Below are positions 1 to 12,080 of a DNA stretch of 64,000 nt, in pieces. The position numbers and the translations under genes are program-made. Below the pieces are notes generated by a model. The model searched no databases, had not been told where the DNA came from, and saw nothing but the letters and a program-made list of their open reading frames with translations. Each line of letters opens with the position of its first letter. The first letter of the stretch is position 1. Source of the DNA: Streptomyces sp. MRC013 (GTDB lineage: Bacteria; Actinomycetota; Actinomycetes; Streptomycetales; Streptomycetaceae); the NCBI RefSeq assembly GCF_023614235.1, contig NZ_CP094264.1, positions 5,146,001 to 5,210,000 on the forward strand, given 5' to 3'.

Positions 1-1492
1 TCGCGGCCTCGACGTACCGCTCGCAGTGCTCCGAGCCGCGGAACCGGGCCGCCCAGTCCCGCTCCCGGTCGTTCTCGAACGCCTCGAACGCCTCCGGCCA
101 CTGGGCGCAGCCGAAGAAGCCGAGCGCGTCGCCGGGCGGCCCGTAGTAGGCGGTCCGGCCGCCCGGCGCGAGGACCAGCAGCCGGTCGCACACGTCGAGG
201 CTGAGCACGCTGTGGGTGACGACGACGACGGTGCGCCCGTCGTCCGCGAGCCCGCGCAGCATGTGCATCACCGACCGGTCCATGCCCGGGTCCAGGCCGG
301 ACGTCGGTTCGTCGAGGAAGAGCAGCGACGGCTTCGTCAGCAGCTCCAGGGCGACGCTGACCCGTTTGCGCTGACCGCCCGAGAGGCTGTGCACGGGCTG
401 GTCGGCGCGCTGCTCCAGGCCCAGCTCCCGCATCACCTCCTCGACGCGCGCCTGCCGTTCCGCCTTCCCGGCGTCCTCCGGGAAGCGCAGCTCGGCGGCG
501 TACCCGAGGGCGCGGCGCACCGTCAGCTGCAGGTGCAGGATGTCGTCCTGCGGCACGAGCCCGATGCGCTGGCGCAGCTCCGCGTACTGCCGGTACAGGT
601 CGCGCCCGTCGTACAGGACGGTGCCGCGGTCGGCGGGCCGCAGACCCGTCAGGGCGTTCAGCAGCGTCGACTTGCCGGAGCCGCTGGGGCCGACGACGCC
701 GAGGAGCGCCCTCTCCCCGACGGGGAACGTCACCCCGTCGAGGAGGGTCCTGCGGCCGCCGTCGACCGTGACGGTGAGCCCCTGCACGTCGAGGGAGACC
801 TCGCCGGTGTCGGTGTACTCGACGAGGCGCCCCGCCGCGACGCGGTACGCGCGGTGGCCGATGCCGACGACGTCCTCGGGGTCCACGCGGGCCTCGTCGA
901 CCGGGCGGCCGTTGAGGAACGTGCCGTTGTGGCTGCCGAGGTCGTGGATCCGGTACGTCCCGTCGGGGTGGAGGCGCAGCTCGGCGTGGTGGCGGGAGAC
1001 CACGAGGTCGTCGACGACCACGTCGTTGTCCCCGGCGCGGCCGATGCGGACGGTCCGGTCCGGCAGGGGGCGCACGGAGGTGGGGCGGCGGAAGGCCCCG
1101 GTCGGGGCGGACGGCGACACGGGCGCCGGCGCGGGTCCGTCCGCGGCGGCCGGCGGGGGAGGGGCGGCCGCCCCGGCGTCCGACAGGACGGCGGCCGGGC
1201 CGTCCTGCGGGTGGCCGAAGCGCAGCACCGTACCGGCGTGCACGTCCCGCTCGGCGACGCGCAGGCCGTCCGCGTACGTGCCGTTGGTGCTGCCCTCGTC
1301 CCGGACCGTCCACCGGCCGGCCTCCTCGCGGAACACCGCGTGGTGCCACGAGACCCGGCCGTCGGCGAGGGGGATGTCGCTCGCCGGGTCGCGCCCGACG
1401 CGGTAGACGTGGCTCGGGCGCAGCACCGTGGAGCATCCGTCGACGTCGACGACCAGCTCGGGTGCGGTGGGCACGACGGACCGCTCTCCCAT
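1..1492 (-). CDS. FHA-domain ABC transporter ATP-binding protein (3' part beyond window)
   Basis: The reading frame is open from an ATG at 1492 to the window edge, giving 497 visible residues. Two forkhead-associated phosphothreonine-binding domains come first (about residues 25-95 and 145-215, each with the GR..S/N..HH pattern), joined by an Ala/Pro linker. An ABC ATPase follows with Walker A GPSGSGKST (268-276), signature LSGGQ (370-374) and Walker B LLFLDEP (about 390-396). In this family an ABC2-type permease domain is usually fused after the ATPase; it would lie outside the window. Twin FHA domains suggest that binding to a phosphothreonine partner, for example after Ser/Thr kinase activity, controls transport; that is inference. 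The substrate is unknown. It is divergent from the dehydrogenase at 1597. Confidence 0.9.
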   Translation of the reverse strand, partial: MGERSVVPTAPELVVDVDGCSTVLRPSHVYRVGRDPASDIPLADGRVSWHHAVFREEAGRWTVRDEGSTNGTYADGLRVAERDVHAGTVLRFGHPQDGPAAVLSDAGAAAPPPPAAADGPAPAPVSPSAPTGAFRRPTSVRPLPDRTVRIGRAGDNDVVVDDLVVSRHHAELRLHPDGTYRIHDLGSHNGTFLNGRPVDEARVDPEDVVGIGHRAYRVAAGRLVEYTDTGEVSLDVQGLTVTVDGGRRTLLDGVTFPVGERALLGVVGPSGSGKSTLLNALTGLRPADRGTVLYDGRDLYRQYAELRQRIGLVPQDDILHLQLTVRRALGYAAELRFPEDAGKAERQARVEEVMRELGLEQRADQPVHSLSGGQRKRVSVALELLTKPSLLFLDEPTSGLDPGMDRSVMHMLRGLADDGRTVVVVTHSVLSLDVCDRLLVLAPGGRTAYYGPPGDALGFFGCAQWPEAFEAFENDRERDWAARFRGSEHCERYVEAA

Positions 1493-1596
1493 GAGGGAAT
1501 TCTAGCTTTTCGCCCCCTGATGCGCCCGATGGGCGGAGTGTGCCTCCCGGGGGAGGGGAACGCGGAGACCGACCCGACCGCCCGACAGGAGGACCC

Positions 1597-2484
1597 ATGA
1601 CGCCCGACCGCACACCCGAGAACCCCGCGACCGCCCACCCGAGGCCGGACTTCCCCGAGCAGGAGCAGCCGCACCCGGGCCGCACCGACGCCATGCGGCC
1701 CCGCCCCGACCACGGCGAGGAGTCCTACCGGGGCGGCGACCTGCTGCGGGACCGCGTCGCCCTCGTCACCGGAGGCGACTCCGGGATCGGCCGCGCGGTC
1801 TGCCTCGCCTACGCGCGCGAGGGTGCCGACGTGCTCTTCGCCCACCTCCCGGAGGAGGCCGACGACGCCCGCGAGACCGCCCGCCTCGTCGAGGACGCCG
1901 GCCGCAAGGCCGTCGCCGTGCCGTGCGACATCCGCGACGAGGAGGCGTGCCGGGCCCTCGTCGAGCGGGCCGCGACCGAGTTCGGCCGCATCGACGTGCT
2001 GGTGAACAACGCCGCGTACCAGATGGCCAGGACCGAGGGGATCGAGGGCATCACCACCGAGCAGTTCGACCGGGTGATGAGGACCAACCTGTACGGCATG
2101 TTCTGGATCACCAAGGCCGCCCTGCCGCACATCCCCGAGGGCGGTTGCGTGATCAACAGCGCGTCCGTGCAGGCCTACAAGCCCAGCCCGCCGCTGCTCG
2201 ACTACGCCATGACCAAGGGCGCCATCGTCACCTTCACCCAGGGCCTCGCCCAGGACCTCGCCCCGCGCGGCATCCGCGTCAACGCCGTGGCCCCCGGGCC
2301 GGTGTGGACGCCGCTGATCCCGGCGACCATGCCGGAGACGGCGGAGTTCGGCAGGCAGTCGCCGCTCGGGCGGCCGGCCCAGCCCGCGGAGATGGCCCCG
2401 GCCTACGTCTTCCTCGCCTCGCCCGGTGCGAGCTACATCACCGGCGAGATCATGAACGCCACGGGCGGCACGCCGCTGCCCTGA
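1597..2484 (+). CDS. Short-chain dehydrogenase/reductase, general-stress type
   Basis: This 295-residue NAD(P)-dependent oxidoreductase has the Rossmann signature TGGDSGIG (about 58-65), NNAA near 137 and the catalytic triad Ser190, Tyr203 and Lys207 (YAMTK). A 50-residue Pro/Glu-rich N-terminal extension ending in a P-x-P-D-H-GE-SY-GG pattern is typical of the YdaD/YhdF-like SDRs that Gram-positive bacteria make under general stress. The ATG at 1597 was chosen because AGGAGG ends four bases before it. The substrate cannot be read from sequence; sugar or alcohol oxidation is likely for the subfamily. Its stop is 34 bases from the stop of the convergent BrkB gene. Confidence 0.93.
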   Translation: MTPDRTPENPATAHPRPDFPEQEQPHPGRTDAMRPRPDHGEESYRGGDLLRDRVALVTGGDSGIGRAVCLAYAREGADVLFAHLPEEADDARETARLVEDAGRKAVAVPCDIRDEEACRALVERAATEFGRIDVLVNNAAYQMARTEGIEGITTEQFDRVMRTNLYGMFWITKAALPHIPEGGCVINSASVQAYKPSPPLLDYAMTKGAIVTFTQGLAQDLAPRGIRVNAVAPGPVWTPLIPATMPETAEFGRQSPLGRPAQPAEMAPAYVFLASPGASYITGEIMNATGGTPLP

Positions 2485-2518
2485 CGGCGCCCCGCCGTGC
2501 TCCGGGTCGCCCCGCCCG

Positions 2519-3496
2519 TCACCGCGCCCGGCGGCGCCTCCGCCGGGCGACGCGGCCCCGGAGCACCGGCGGCCACCTCCTGGTGTCCCGCGGCTCCACG
2601 TACGGCTCCTCCGTCGGGGGGAGGCCGGCCAGGATCGCCCGCTGGCGGGCCAGCTCCGCGTCCAGCTCCAGGCCCAGCAGCACCGCCAGGTTGGTCAGCC
2701 ACAGCCAGACCAGGAAGACCACCGCCCCGGCCAGCGTCCCGTACGTCTTGTTGTAGGAACCGAAGTTCGCCGCGTACAGCGCGAACCCGCCCGAGGCCAG
2801 CAGCCACAGCAGCACCGCCACCACGCTCCCCGGACCCAGCCAGCGCAGGCCCTGGCCGCGGACGTTGGGCGCCCGCCAGTACAGCAGGGTCACCATCATC
2901 GCCACCAGGAGCACCAGCACCGGCCACTTGGCCACGCCCCACGCCGTCACGGCCGCGTCCCCGGCGCCGATCACGTCCCCGGCGCGGCGCGCGAGCGGCC
3001 CCGTGAACACCACGATCACGGAACTCGCCGCCAGCAGCACCATCAGCAGCAGCGTGAGCCCGACGCGCAGCGGCGTCAGCTTCCACACCGGGCGGCCCTC
3101 CGGCAGGTCGTACACGGCGTTGGCCGCCCGGATGAACGCCGCCACGTACCCGGACGCCGACCAGACGGCGGTGGCCAGGCCCACCGCCGCCACCAGCCCG
3201 CTCGTCCCGCGTGCCTCCTGCAACCGGCGCACCGCGCCGCTCAGCAGATCCCGCGCCGGGCCGGGCGCGAGCTGCCCGAAGCCGTCCAGCAGGGAGCGGG
3301 TCGCCGGGTCGCCGGCCGCGCCGAGCGAGGCCACCAGCACCAGCAGGGCCGGGAAGACCGACAGGACCCCGTAGTAGGTGAGGGCGGCCGCCCGGTCCGG
3401 GAGCTCGTCGTCGAGCGCCTCCCTGGCCGTGCGCCGCACCACCGCCCGCCAGGACCGGGCGGGCAGGTCGCCCGGACCGTCGTCGTGATTCACCAT
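2519..3496 (-). CDS. YihY/BrkB family inner-membrane protein
   Basis: The product has 325 residues and about six hydrophobic helices between residues 35 and 285, with the family-typical segment AAALTYYGVLSVFPALL near the first helix and a helix beginning YGTLAGAVVFLVWLW near the last. The cytosolic C-terminus ends in a run of arginines. Members were once called ribonuclease BN or serum-resistance protein; the molecular function is not established. An upstream in-frame start at 3529 exists, but MVNHDD at 3496 fits the normal length. The neighbouring SDR and GST-like genes suggest a stress-associated membrane role, which is inference. Confidence 0.9.
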   Translation of the reverse strand: MVNHDDGPGDLPARSWRAVVRRTAREALDDELPDRAAALTYYGVLSVFPALLVLVASLGAAGDPATRSLLDGFGQLAPGPARDLLSGAVRRLQEARGTSGLVAAVGLATAVWSASGYVAAFIRAANAVYDLPEGRPVWKLTPLRVGLTLLLMVLLAASSVIVVFTGPLARRAGDVIGAGDAAVTAWGVAKWPVLVLLVAMMVTLLYWRAPNVRGQGLRWLGPGSVVAVLLWLLASGGFALYAANFGSYNKTYGTLAGAVVFLVWLWLTNLAVLLGLELDAELARQRAILAGLPPTEEPYVEPRDTRRWPPVLRGRVARRRRRRAR

Positions 3497-3581
3497 GCCC
3501 CCACGGGTTACCCGCCGCGGGCGGCCCAACCCGGCCGCCGTCCGGAGCGGGCCGGACGGCGGCCCCTGCGGGCGGGGGCTC

Positions 3582-4565
3582 TCAGAGGGGGACGACCACC
3601 TCGTCCGCGGGCGGCGGCCCGGGCGGCGTCCCGTCCCCGAACGGGCGCCCGCCCAGCTCCTCGCGGTGGTGCGGGGAGCGCCAGCCGCGCAGGTCCGGGC
3701 CGCGCGGGACGATCCGGGTCGGGTTGATGTGCCCGTGCACGACGTAGTAGTGGCGTTTGACGTGGTCGAAGTCCACCGTGTCGCCGAAGCCGGGCGTCTG
3801 GAACAGGTCCCGCGCGTACGCCCACAGCACCCGGTCCTCGGCCAGCTTGTTGCGGTTGCACTTGAAGTGGCCGTGGTACACGGCGTCGAACCGCACCAGC
3901 GTGGTGAACAGCCGCACGTCGGCCTCGGTGATCGTGTCGCCCACCAGGTAGCGCCGCCCCGCCAGGTGCTCCGACAGCTGGTCCAGCCGGGCGAACAACC
4001 GCCCGTAGGCCTCGTCGTACGCCTCCTGGGAGGTCGCGAACCCGGCCTCGTAGACGCCGTTGTTGACGTCCCGGAAGACGCCGTCCATCCGCTCGTCGAT
4101 CTCGTCGCGCAGGTGCTCCGGGTACAGGTCGGGGGCGCCGGGGCGGTGCAGCCGGGTCCACTCGGTCTCCAGGTCCAGGGTGATGCGCTGGTAGTCGTTG
4201 GTGACGAGCCGGCCGCTCGGCACGTCGACGACCGCCGGCACGCTCACCCCGCCCGGCTGCCCCGGCTCGCGCGCCTCGTACGCCTCGGACAGGAACCGGA
4301 TGCCCAGCACCGGGTCGCGGCCGTCCGGGTCGAGGGTGAAGCGCCAGCTCCGCTCGTCCTGCACGGGGTCCGCCACGGCCAGCGACAGCGCCTCCTCCAG
4401 CCCCAGCAGCCGCCGCACCACCAGGGAGCGGCTCGCCCACGGGCAGGCCCTGCTCACCACCAGCCGGTACCGCCCCGCCTCCACCGGCCAGCCGTCCCGC
4501 CCGTCCTCGGTGATCCGGTCGGCGAACCGGCCGGACGCGCGCTGGAAACGTCCCTCGTCACCCAT
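3582..4565 (-). CDS. Glutathionyl-hydroquinone reductase-like GST family protein
   Basis: The 327-residue protein matches the ECM4/YqjG (xi-class GST) architecture: an N-terminal thioredoxin-like domain with the reactive cysteine in SRACPWA (Cys41), then an all-helical C-terminal domain with the conserved NNGVYEAGF and ITEADVRLF blocks and a late KRHYY..H.HINP motif. The family reduces S-thiolated hydroquinones, releasing the free hydroquinone. Actinomycetes use mycothiol instead of glutathione, so the physiological thiol is probably mycothiol; this is inference. ATG 4565 was preferred over the upstream GTG at 4610 because family members begin close to the DEGRFQR segment. Confidence 0.88.
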   Translation of the reverse strand: MGDEGRFQRASGRFADRITEDGRDGWPVEAGRYRLVVSRACPWASRSLVVRRLLGLEEALSLAVADPVQDERSWRFTLDPDGRDPVLGIRFLSEAYEAREPGQPGGVSVPAVVDVPSGRLVTNDYQRITLDLETEWTRLHRPGAPDLYPEHLRDEIDERMDGVFRDVNNGVYEAGFATSQEAYDEAYGRLFARLDQLSEHLAGRRYLVGDTITEADVRLFTTLVRFDAVYHGHFKCNRNKLAEDRVLWAYARDLFQTPGFGDTVDFDHVKRHYYVVHGHINPTRIVPRGPDLRGWRSPHHREELGGRPFGDGTPPGPPPADEVVVPL

Positions 4566-4782
4566 GCGCCGGCGGGTACCCGCCCCGGACCGGCCGATGC
4601 CGCCCGGCACGGTCCCGCGGCGGAGGGCCCCCGTACGCCCGGATCACCCGGGGCGAAGCGGTCGGGCCAAAGGACGCCGCCGCGCTCGGCGGACCCGTCG
4701 GCCGGTGCCCCGCCGCCGGCCCGGGCCCCCCGGGCGGGGAGGGCGGCCCCTCACCGGGACCCCGCCCTCCCCGCCCGGGCCG

Positions 4783-6861
4783 TCACGCCCCCGCCGGGCC
4801 GATCTCGCACCACACGGCCTTCCCCTCGCCGCGCGGCTCGACGCCCCACCGCGCCGACAGCGCCTCCAGGAGCAGCAGCCCCCGCCCCGACGTCGCCGCC
4901 TCGCCCGGCGTGCGGCGCCGGGGCCAGGCGCTGGACCGGTCCCGCACCGTGAGCCGCACCCGCCGCACCGGCTCCGGCAGCACCTCCAGCGTCAGCACCG
5001 CCCCGCCCTCCGTGTGCAGCAGCACGTTGCCCAGCAACTCCCCGGTGAGCAGCTCGGCGTCGTCCGCGTACCCGCGCATCCCCCAGTCGCGCAGCGCCCG
5101 CCGCACCACCGCCCGCGCCTCGGACAGACCCTCCGGATCCGCCTGGTGCACGTACTGGTGGACGCGCGGCGCCCGTGCCGTGCCCGGGTCCGGACTGCGC
5201 CGCAGCACCAGCAGGGCCACGTCGTCGCCCGCCCCCCACCGCTGCCAGAGCCTCCGCGACAGGTGGTCGGCGAGGGCCTCGGCGTCCGGCGGCCCCGCCG
5301 CGACCGCCTCGGCCAGCGCGTCCACGCCCCGGCCGATGTCCGCGCCCGGCTCCTCCACCAGGCCGTCCGTGCACATCACCAGCGTCTCGCCGGGCACCAG
5401 GTCCAGCCGCGTCTCCGGGTACTCCTCGTCCCCGAACACCGACGCGATGCCCAGCGGCAGCCCGCCCTGCAGCTTCGGCATCCCCACCCGCCCGTCCGTG
5501 TGGCGGATCAGCGGCCCCAGATGCCCCGCCCGTACCGCCCGCGCCGTGCCCGTGTCCAGGTCGACCTGGGCGTACGTGCACGTCGCGAACCGCTCGGTGT
5601 CCAGCTCCGCCAGGAACCGCGACGCCCGGGCCAGCACCGTCGAGGGCGCGTGCCCCTCGCCCGCGTAGGCGCGCAGGGCGATGCGCAGCTGGCCCATGAT
5701 CGCCGCGGCGTGGGTGTCGTGGCCCTGCACGTCGCCCACGACGATCCCGACGCGCCCCCTGGGCAGCGGGATCACGTCGTACCAGTCGCCCCCGACCTGC
5801 CGGCCGCTCCACGCCGAGTGGTACCGCACGGCGATCTCGCCGCCGTCGATCCTCGGGATGCGGCGCGGCAGCATCGTCGCCTGCAGGCCCGTGGCCAGCT
5901 CCCGCTCCTCGTCGAAGAGGATCGCCCGCTGGAGGGACTGCGCGACGATCGCCGCGAGGCCCAGCGCCAGGTTCCGCTCGTCCGCGCTGAACGCCGTCCG
6001 GCGCCGGTAGAACAGCACCATGCCGCCCAGCGTGCGCGCCTGCGCGACCAGCGGCAGGTACGCCGCCGCCCGGAACGGCAGCCGGCCCGCCAGCGGGGCG
6101 AGCAGCGGGTACTCCCCGATCAGCTCCTGGAACGAGCCGGTGAACAGCGGCCGCCCGCTCAGCACCGTCTCGTGCAGCGGCAGCCCGCTCTCCAACCGCC
6201 GCGCCCCCAGGCCCTCCAGCGCCTCCAGGGACTCGCCGCTCAGCGCGATGAGGTTCAGCGAGCCGTTCTCCACCAGGCCCAGCGCCAGCCCGTCGGCGCC
6301 GAGCCGGGCGAGGCCGCCGGGCCCGGTCAGCGCCGCCGTCACGTCGTCGACGGTCACCGCCCGCGCCAGGGCCCGCGTCGACCGCTCCACCATGTCGGTC
6401 TGGCGCCGGCGGCGCCGCTCCAGTTCCGTCACGAACTCCGAGTGCGTCACCTCGGCGGTCGCGTCGCGGACGATCCCCACGATCCGGTGGGCCCGGCCGT
6501 CGCGGTCCCGCAGGATGCGCGCCTGCACGTGCGTCCACTGCCCCGAGCCGTCGTCCCGCACCAGCCGGAAGTGCGCCGCGTACGAGGACCGGCCGCTGGT
6601 CAGCGCCTCCTTGACCACGCCGTCCAGCCGCTCCCGCTCCACCCGGTCGAGCCGCCCCACCAGCGTCTCGGGCCTCGCGTCGAAGGCGTCGGGGTCCTGT
6701 CCGAACACCAGCAGCCCCGCCACGTCGACGTCGATCGTGCCGGAGCCGAGGTCCCAGTCGAAACTGCCCGTGCGGTTCATGGCGAGCCGCTCGGCCGGCC
6801 CGATCTCGCCGCCGTGCCCCCGCTCCCCGCCGAACGCCCGTCTGTCCGTCATCCCCCCCAT
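4783..6861 (-). CDS. PAS-GAF-SpoIIE phosphatase with C-terminal HATPase (sigma-regulator type)
   Basis: About 692 residues. A PAS domain (about 45-140) and a GAF domain (about 170-320) are followed by a SpoIIE-type PP2C phosphatase with GGDWYDV near 357, VGDVQGHD and CTDGLVEE metal-binding motifs, then a GHKL ATPase domain of the RsbW type (about 560-690). Such proteins sense a signal through PAS/GAF and switch anti-sigma/anti-anti-sigma pathways by dephosphorylation and, through the ATPase module, possibly kinase or binding activity. No anti-sigma-factor antagonist is adjacent. Starts at 6861 and 6852 (MTDRRAF) are both possible. The window holds two further SpoIIE proteins (24624 and 38318). 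Confidence 0.92.
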   Translation of the reverse strand: MGGMTDRRAFGGERGHGGEIGPAERLAMNRTGSFDWDLGSGTIDVDVAGLLVFGQDPDAFDARPETLVGRLDRVERERLDGVVKEALTSGRSSYAAHFRLVRDDGSGQWTHVQARILRDRDGRAHRIVGIVRDATAEVTHSEFVTELERRRRRQTDMVERSTRALARAVTVDDVTAALTGPGGLARLGADGLALGLVENGSLNLIALSGESLEALEGLGARRLESGLPLHETVLSGRPLFTGSFQELIGEYPLLAPLAGRLPFRAAAYLPLVAQARTLGGMVLFYRRRTAFSADERNLALGLAAIVAQSLQRAILFDEERELATGLQATMLPRRIPRIDGGEIAVRYHSAWSGRQVGGDWYDVIPLPRGRVGIVVGDVQGHDTHAAAIMGQLRIALRAYAGEGHAPSTVLARASRFLAELDTERFATCTYAQVDLDTGTARAVRAGHLGPLIRHTDGRVGMPKLQGGLPLGIASVFGDEEYPETRLDLVPGETLVMCTDGLVEEPGADIGRGVDALAEAVAAGPPDAEALADHLSRRLWQRWGAGDDVALLVLRRSPDPGTARAPRVHQYVHQADPEGLSEARAVVRRALRDWGMRGYADDAELLTGELLGNVLLHTEGGAVLTLEVLPEPVRRVRLTVRDRSSAWPRRRTPGEAATSGRGLLLLEALSARWGVEPRGEGKAVWCEIGPAGA

Positions 6862-7295
6862 TGTCGAGCCCGCCGGCGGGCGGCGCCAAGGCGTCGGCGC
6901 CGCCCGTCCGCGGCGTTCCCGCGGTCGCGCCGCCGGGAACGGCGGAGGCGGGGCTCCGCACGGAACCCGGCCGCCCGGAGCCCCCGTCGCCCCGGGGCGC
7001 ACGGGCGGCGGATCGCGCGCCGCGCGCGGCCGGTGGGCGGGGGACGCGGCCACCGCGCGCCGCCCGGTCCCTCCGCGGGGCGCGAGCACCCCGCCGGGCG
7101 GGGGCGCCCCGCGGGGCGGCACGACCGTCGTGAAGGAGCCGGGACGCGGACGGCGACGGCCCCCGCGCCCGTGCGGGCCGCCCGCCACCGCCGGCCCCGG
7201 GCCGCGACCCCCTTCCGGGAAGCGGTCCGTCCCGAGGTCGCGCACGCGCCGGCCGGCGACGACAATGGCGAGTGCCGGACGAACAAGGAGGCGGC
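6862..7295. other. Intergenic region, divergent promoters
   Basis: This GC-rich stretch separates the SpoIIE phosphatase from the small protein at 7296. It should hold both promoters. I see no convincing gene, RNA or repeat in it; the long frames crossing it lack ribosome-binding sites and recognisable domains. Confidence 0.5.
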
Positions 7296-7496
7296 ATGAC
7301 CGAAGAACCCGAGACGAACTCCCGGCGGGGCGGCGTCACCCCCGACGCCCTCCTGCACAGCGGCGCGGAGGGCGAGTTCAGCGCCGAGGACCTGGTCCTG
7401 GCCTCCGGACGCGACGTGAACCCCGAGAACCTCGCCTGGGCTGAGCGCAGGATGGCCGAGAAGGGCAGGGCGGCCCTCGACGAACTCCTGCCCTGA
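7296..7496 (+). CDS. Small acidic hypothetical protein
   Basis: This 66-residue soluble protein starts at an ATG preceded by AAGGAGG with five-base spacing, which is strong support for translation. It is rich in Glu and Ala, has no Cys and no membrane segment, and ends with a predicted amphipathic helix (ENLAWAERRMAEKGRAAL). I do not recognise a named family; small proteins of this kind are common in Streptomyces beside redox and stress genes. The downstream gene is convergent. Confidence 0.7.
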   Translation: MTEEPETNSRRGGVTPDALLHSGAEGEFSAEDLVLASGRDVNPENLAWAERRMAEKGRAALDELLP

Positions 7497-7598
7497 CCGA
7501 CCCCGTCCTGACCGACCCCGCCCCGGGAGGCCCGTGCCGCGCACCGCGCCCGGAAGGGCCCGCCCCCGGAAGGGCCCTCCCGGGGGCCGCCGCCCCGC

Positions 7599-9179
7599 TC
7601 AGTCCTCGCCGTCCCCCGCGCGGCCGCGCGCGTCCGGGCCCTCCACCCCCTCCGCGTCCTCCCGGTCCAGGGGGCGCGTCGCCGGCCCCTCCACGACCCG
7701 CCCCTCCACGTCGAAACGCGACCCGTGGCACGGGCACTCCCAGGTGGTCTCCGCGTCGTTGAAGTGCACCACGCACCCGAGGTGCGTACAGCGCGCGGAC
7801 ACCGTGTGCAGCGCCCCCTCCCGGTCCCGGTGCACCGCGAGCAGCCGCCCGCCGACCCGCACCACGGCTCCCTGGCCGGGACCCACGTCCGCGGCCGAGT
7901 CGGCGTACGCGCCGGGCGTCCGGTCGCCCACGAAGTGCTTCGCCACCCGCGCCTGGAGCCGCAGCATGGCGGGCACCTCCCGCAGCGGGCTCAGCCGCAC
8001 CGGGTCGTACAGCGACGTCCAGGCCGAGTCCCGGCCCCGGATCCGCGCCGCCAGCAGCGCCCCGGCCATCACCCCGCCGCTCATGCCCCACCCGGCGAAC
8101 CCGGTCGCCACGTACACGTGCCGCGCCCCGGCGTGCAGCCGCCCCACGTACGGCAGCCGGTCCGTCGTCCAGTTGTCCTGCGTCGCCCACCGGTGGGTGA
8201 CCTCCAGCGGACCGAACCGCTCCCGCGCCCACTCCTCCAGCCGGGCGAACCGCTCGCCGACCTCGCCCTCCCCGGCGGTGCCCGGCGTGAACTTCTCACC
8301 GGTCACGATCAGCATCCGCGTCCCCTCACGCCCGGTGGGGGCCGTCCGGACCGACCGCGTACCGCCCTCCGACGTCAAAAACACCCCGCCGGGGTCGCGG
8401 TCCGCCGGGATCGGGCCCGCCACGACCAGCTCCCGCTTCGGCTCCAGCCGGGTGAACAGCAGCGCCCGGTCGAACACCGGGTAGTGCGTGGCCACCACCA
8501 CGTGCCGCGCGACCACCGTGTCGCCCCGCTCGGTGGTCAGCTCGCACGGCGTGCCCTCCTTCAGCCGCGTCACCCGGGTCCGCTCGTAGATCCGCCCGCC
8601 GAGCCGCTCCAGGTCCGCGGCGAGCCCCAGCAGGTACTTCCTCGGGTGGAACTGCGCCTGCGCCTCCATCCGCACCGCGCCCGCCACCGGGAAGGGCAGC
8701 GGCGTCCGCGTCACGTACGACGCGGGGAGCCCCGCCTCCAGCGCCGCCTCCGCCTCGGCCCGCAGTTCGTCCGCCCGCCCGGGGTCCTCCGCGTACGTGT
8801 ACGCGGGGAGGCGCTCGAGGTCGCAGTCGATGCCCAGCTCCTCGCTCACCTCGGCCACGCGCTCGACGGCCAGCTGCTGCGAGTGCGCGTACAGCCGTGC
8901 CGCCCGCGCGCCGTGCGCCGACCTCAGGTCCGCGTACACCTGCCCGTGCAGCGCCGACAGCTTCGCCGTCGTGTGCCCGGTCACGCCGGTGGCGATCCGG
9001 TCCGCCTCCAGCAGGACCACCGGGTGGCCGGCCCGCGCCAGCTCCCAGGCCGTGCACAGTCCCGCGACGCCGCCGCCCACGACGGCGACCTCCGTCTCCA
9101 CCGGCCCCGCGAGGGCCGGCCGGGCCGGTCCCGGCGCGTACTCCATCCACAGCGAACCGGACAGCGGGTCGAAGACCAT
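7599..9179 (-). CDS. FAD-dependent oxidoreductase with C-terminal Rieske [2Fe-2S] domain
   Basis: The 527-residue protein has an N-terminal DAO-type dinucleotide fold (VVGGGVAG, about 34-40) with the [13 protein letters not shown] motif of this family, and a C-terminal Rieske domain holding CTH (Cys465, His467) and CPCH (Cys483, His486) cluster ligands plus Cys470 and Cys485, which form the disulfide in related clusters. It is expected to oxidise an unidentified amine or similar small molecule and pass electrons through the iron-sulfur centre. GGAGGAGG precedes ATG 9179. Such fused proteins are commonly stress-linked in soil bacteria. The substrate is unknown. Confidence 0.93.
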   Translation of the reverse strand: MVFDPLSGSLWMEYAPGPARPALAGPVETEVAVVGGGVAGLCTAWELARAGHPVVLLEADRIATGVTGHTTAKLSALHGQVYADLRSAHGARAARLYAHSQQLAVERVAEVSEELGIDCDLERLPAYTYAEDPGRADELRAEAEAALEAGLPASYVTRTPLPFPVAGAVRMEAQAQFHPRKYLLGLAADLERLGGRIYERTRVTRLKEGTPCELTTERGDTVVARHVVVATHYPVFDRALLFTRLEPKRELVVAGPIPADRDPGGVFLTSEGGTRSVRTAPTGREGTRMLIVTGEKFTPGTAGEGEVGERFARLEEWARERFGPLEVTHRWATQDNWTTDRLPYVGRLHAGARHVYVATGFAGWGMSGGVMAGALLAARIRGRDSAWTSLYDPVRLSPLREVPAMLRLQARVAKHFVGDRTPGAYADSAADVGPGQGAVVRVGGRLLAVHRDREGALHTVSARCTHLGCVVHFNDAETTWECPCHGSRFDVEGRVVEGPATRPLDREDAEGVEGPDARGRAGDGED

Positions 9180-9257
9180 GGACACCCTCCTCCTCGGCGG
9201 CCGTACCCGGACCGCCAGCACGGGCCCGGAGAGGTCCGGGGTACCCGGAGAGGACGC

Positions 9258-9293
9258 ATGAAATCCCCGGAGCTGCGCACCCGTCCCCCATGA
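9258..9293 (+). CDS. Possible leader peptide ORF, translationally coupled to 9290
   Basis: An 11-codon frame ([11 protein letters not shown]) starts at ATG 9258 behind GGAGAGGA with good spacing. Its TGA stop overlaps the ATG of the next gene as ATGA (9290-9293). The downstream ATG has no ribosome-binding site of its own within 15 bases, so coupling through this mini-ORF would explain its translation. Expression is not shown by sequence alone. Confidence 0.4.
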   Translation: MKSPELRTRPP

Positions 9294-9529
9294 CCCACCA
9301 CATCAACCCCCCAGACCCCGACCCCGACCGCACCGCCGGTCTCGACGCCGGCGGCTCGGCGGTCCCCGGCGACACCCCGCCGGCCGAGGGCAGCACCTCC
9401 GGCGCGGGCCCCCAGGAGACCCACAACCCCCCGACGGGCTGGGCGAAGGCCCCCATGACGATCATCATGGTCCTGGTGGTTCTGGTCGCCGCCCTCTTCA
9501 TCGTCAGGGCGGTGACCCTCGCCGACTGA
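9290..9529 (+). CDS. DUF6480-like small single-pass membrane protein
   Basis: The 79-residue product has a Pro/Asp-rich N-terminal half, a conserved central segment ([15 protein letters not shown]) and one hydrophobic helix near the C-terminus (about 56-73), predicting a tail-anchored membrane protein. It resembles the small actinobacterial family DUF6480, recalled from memory rather than searched. Function is unknown. It is divergent from the Rieske oxidoreductase. Translation probably depends on the overlapping 11-codon frame at 9258. Confidence 0.75.
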   Translation: MTHHINPPDPDPDRTAGLDAGGSAVPGDTPPAEGSTSGAGPQETHNPPTGWAKAPMTIIMVLVVLVAALFIVRAVTLAD

Positions 9530-9658
9530 TCCCGGGCGCGCGCCGCCCCGTCCCGGGGCGGCGCGGGCATCCGTGTCGGCCCGTACGGATCCCGCCCGCA
9601 GGGCGCCATACTGGAGGCGCCGGGGAGGCGCAGCGAACGACGGGGGCGACAGCACGCG

Positions 9659-11993
<2,335 letters not shown>

Positions 11994-12080
11994 AGCCCCG
12001 ACGCGGCCGGCGGGCGGCCGGCCCCGCCCGCCACACGGCCGGTGGAACGGCCGGTCCCTTCGCCCCGCCCGGACGGCGGT

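Noticed and set aside
4198..7299. Long open frame of more than 1000 codons on the plus strand
   Set aside because: It runs antisense through the GST and SpoIIE genes, has only compositional Arg/Pro-rich sequence and no domain.
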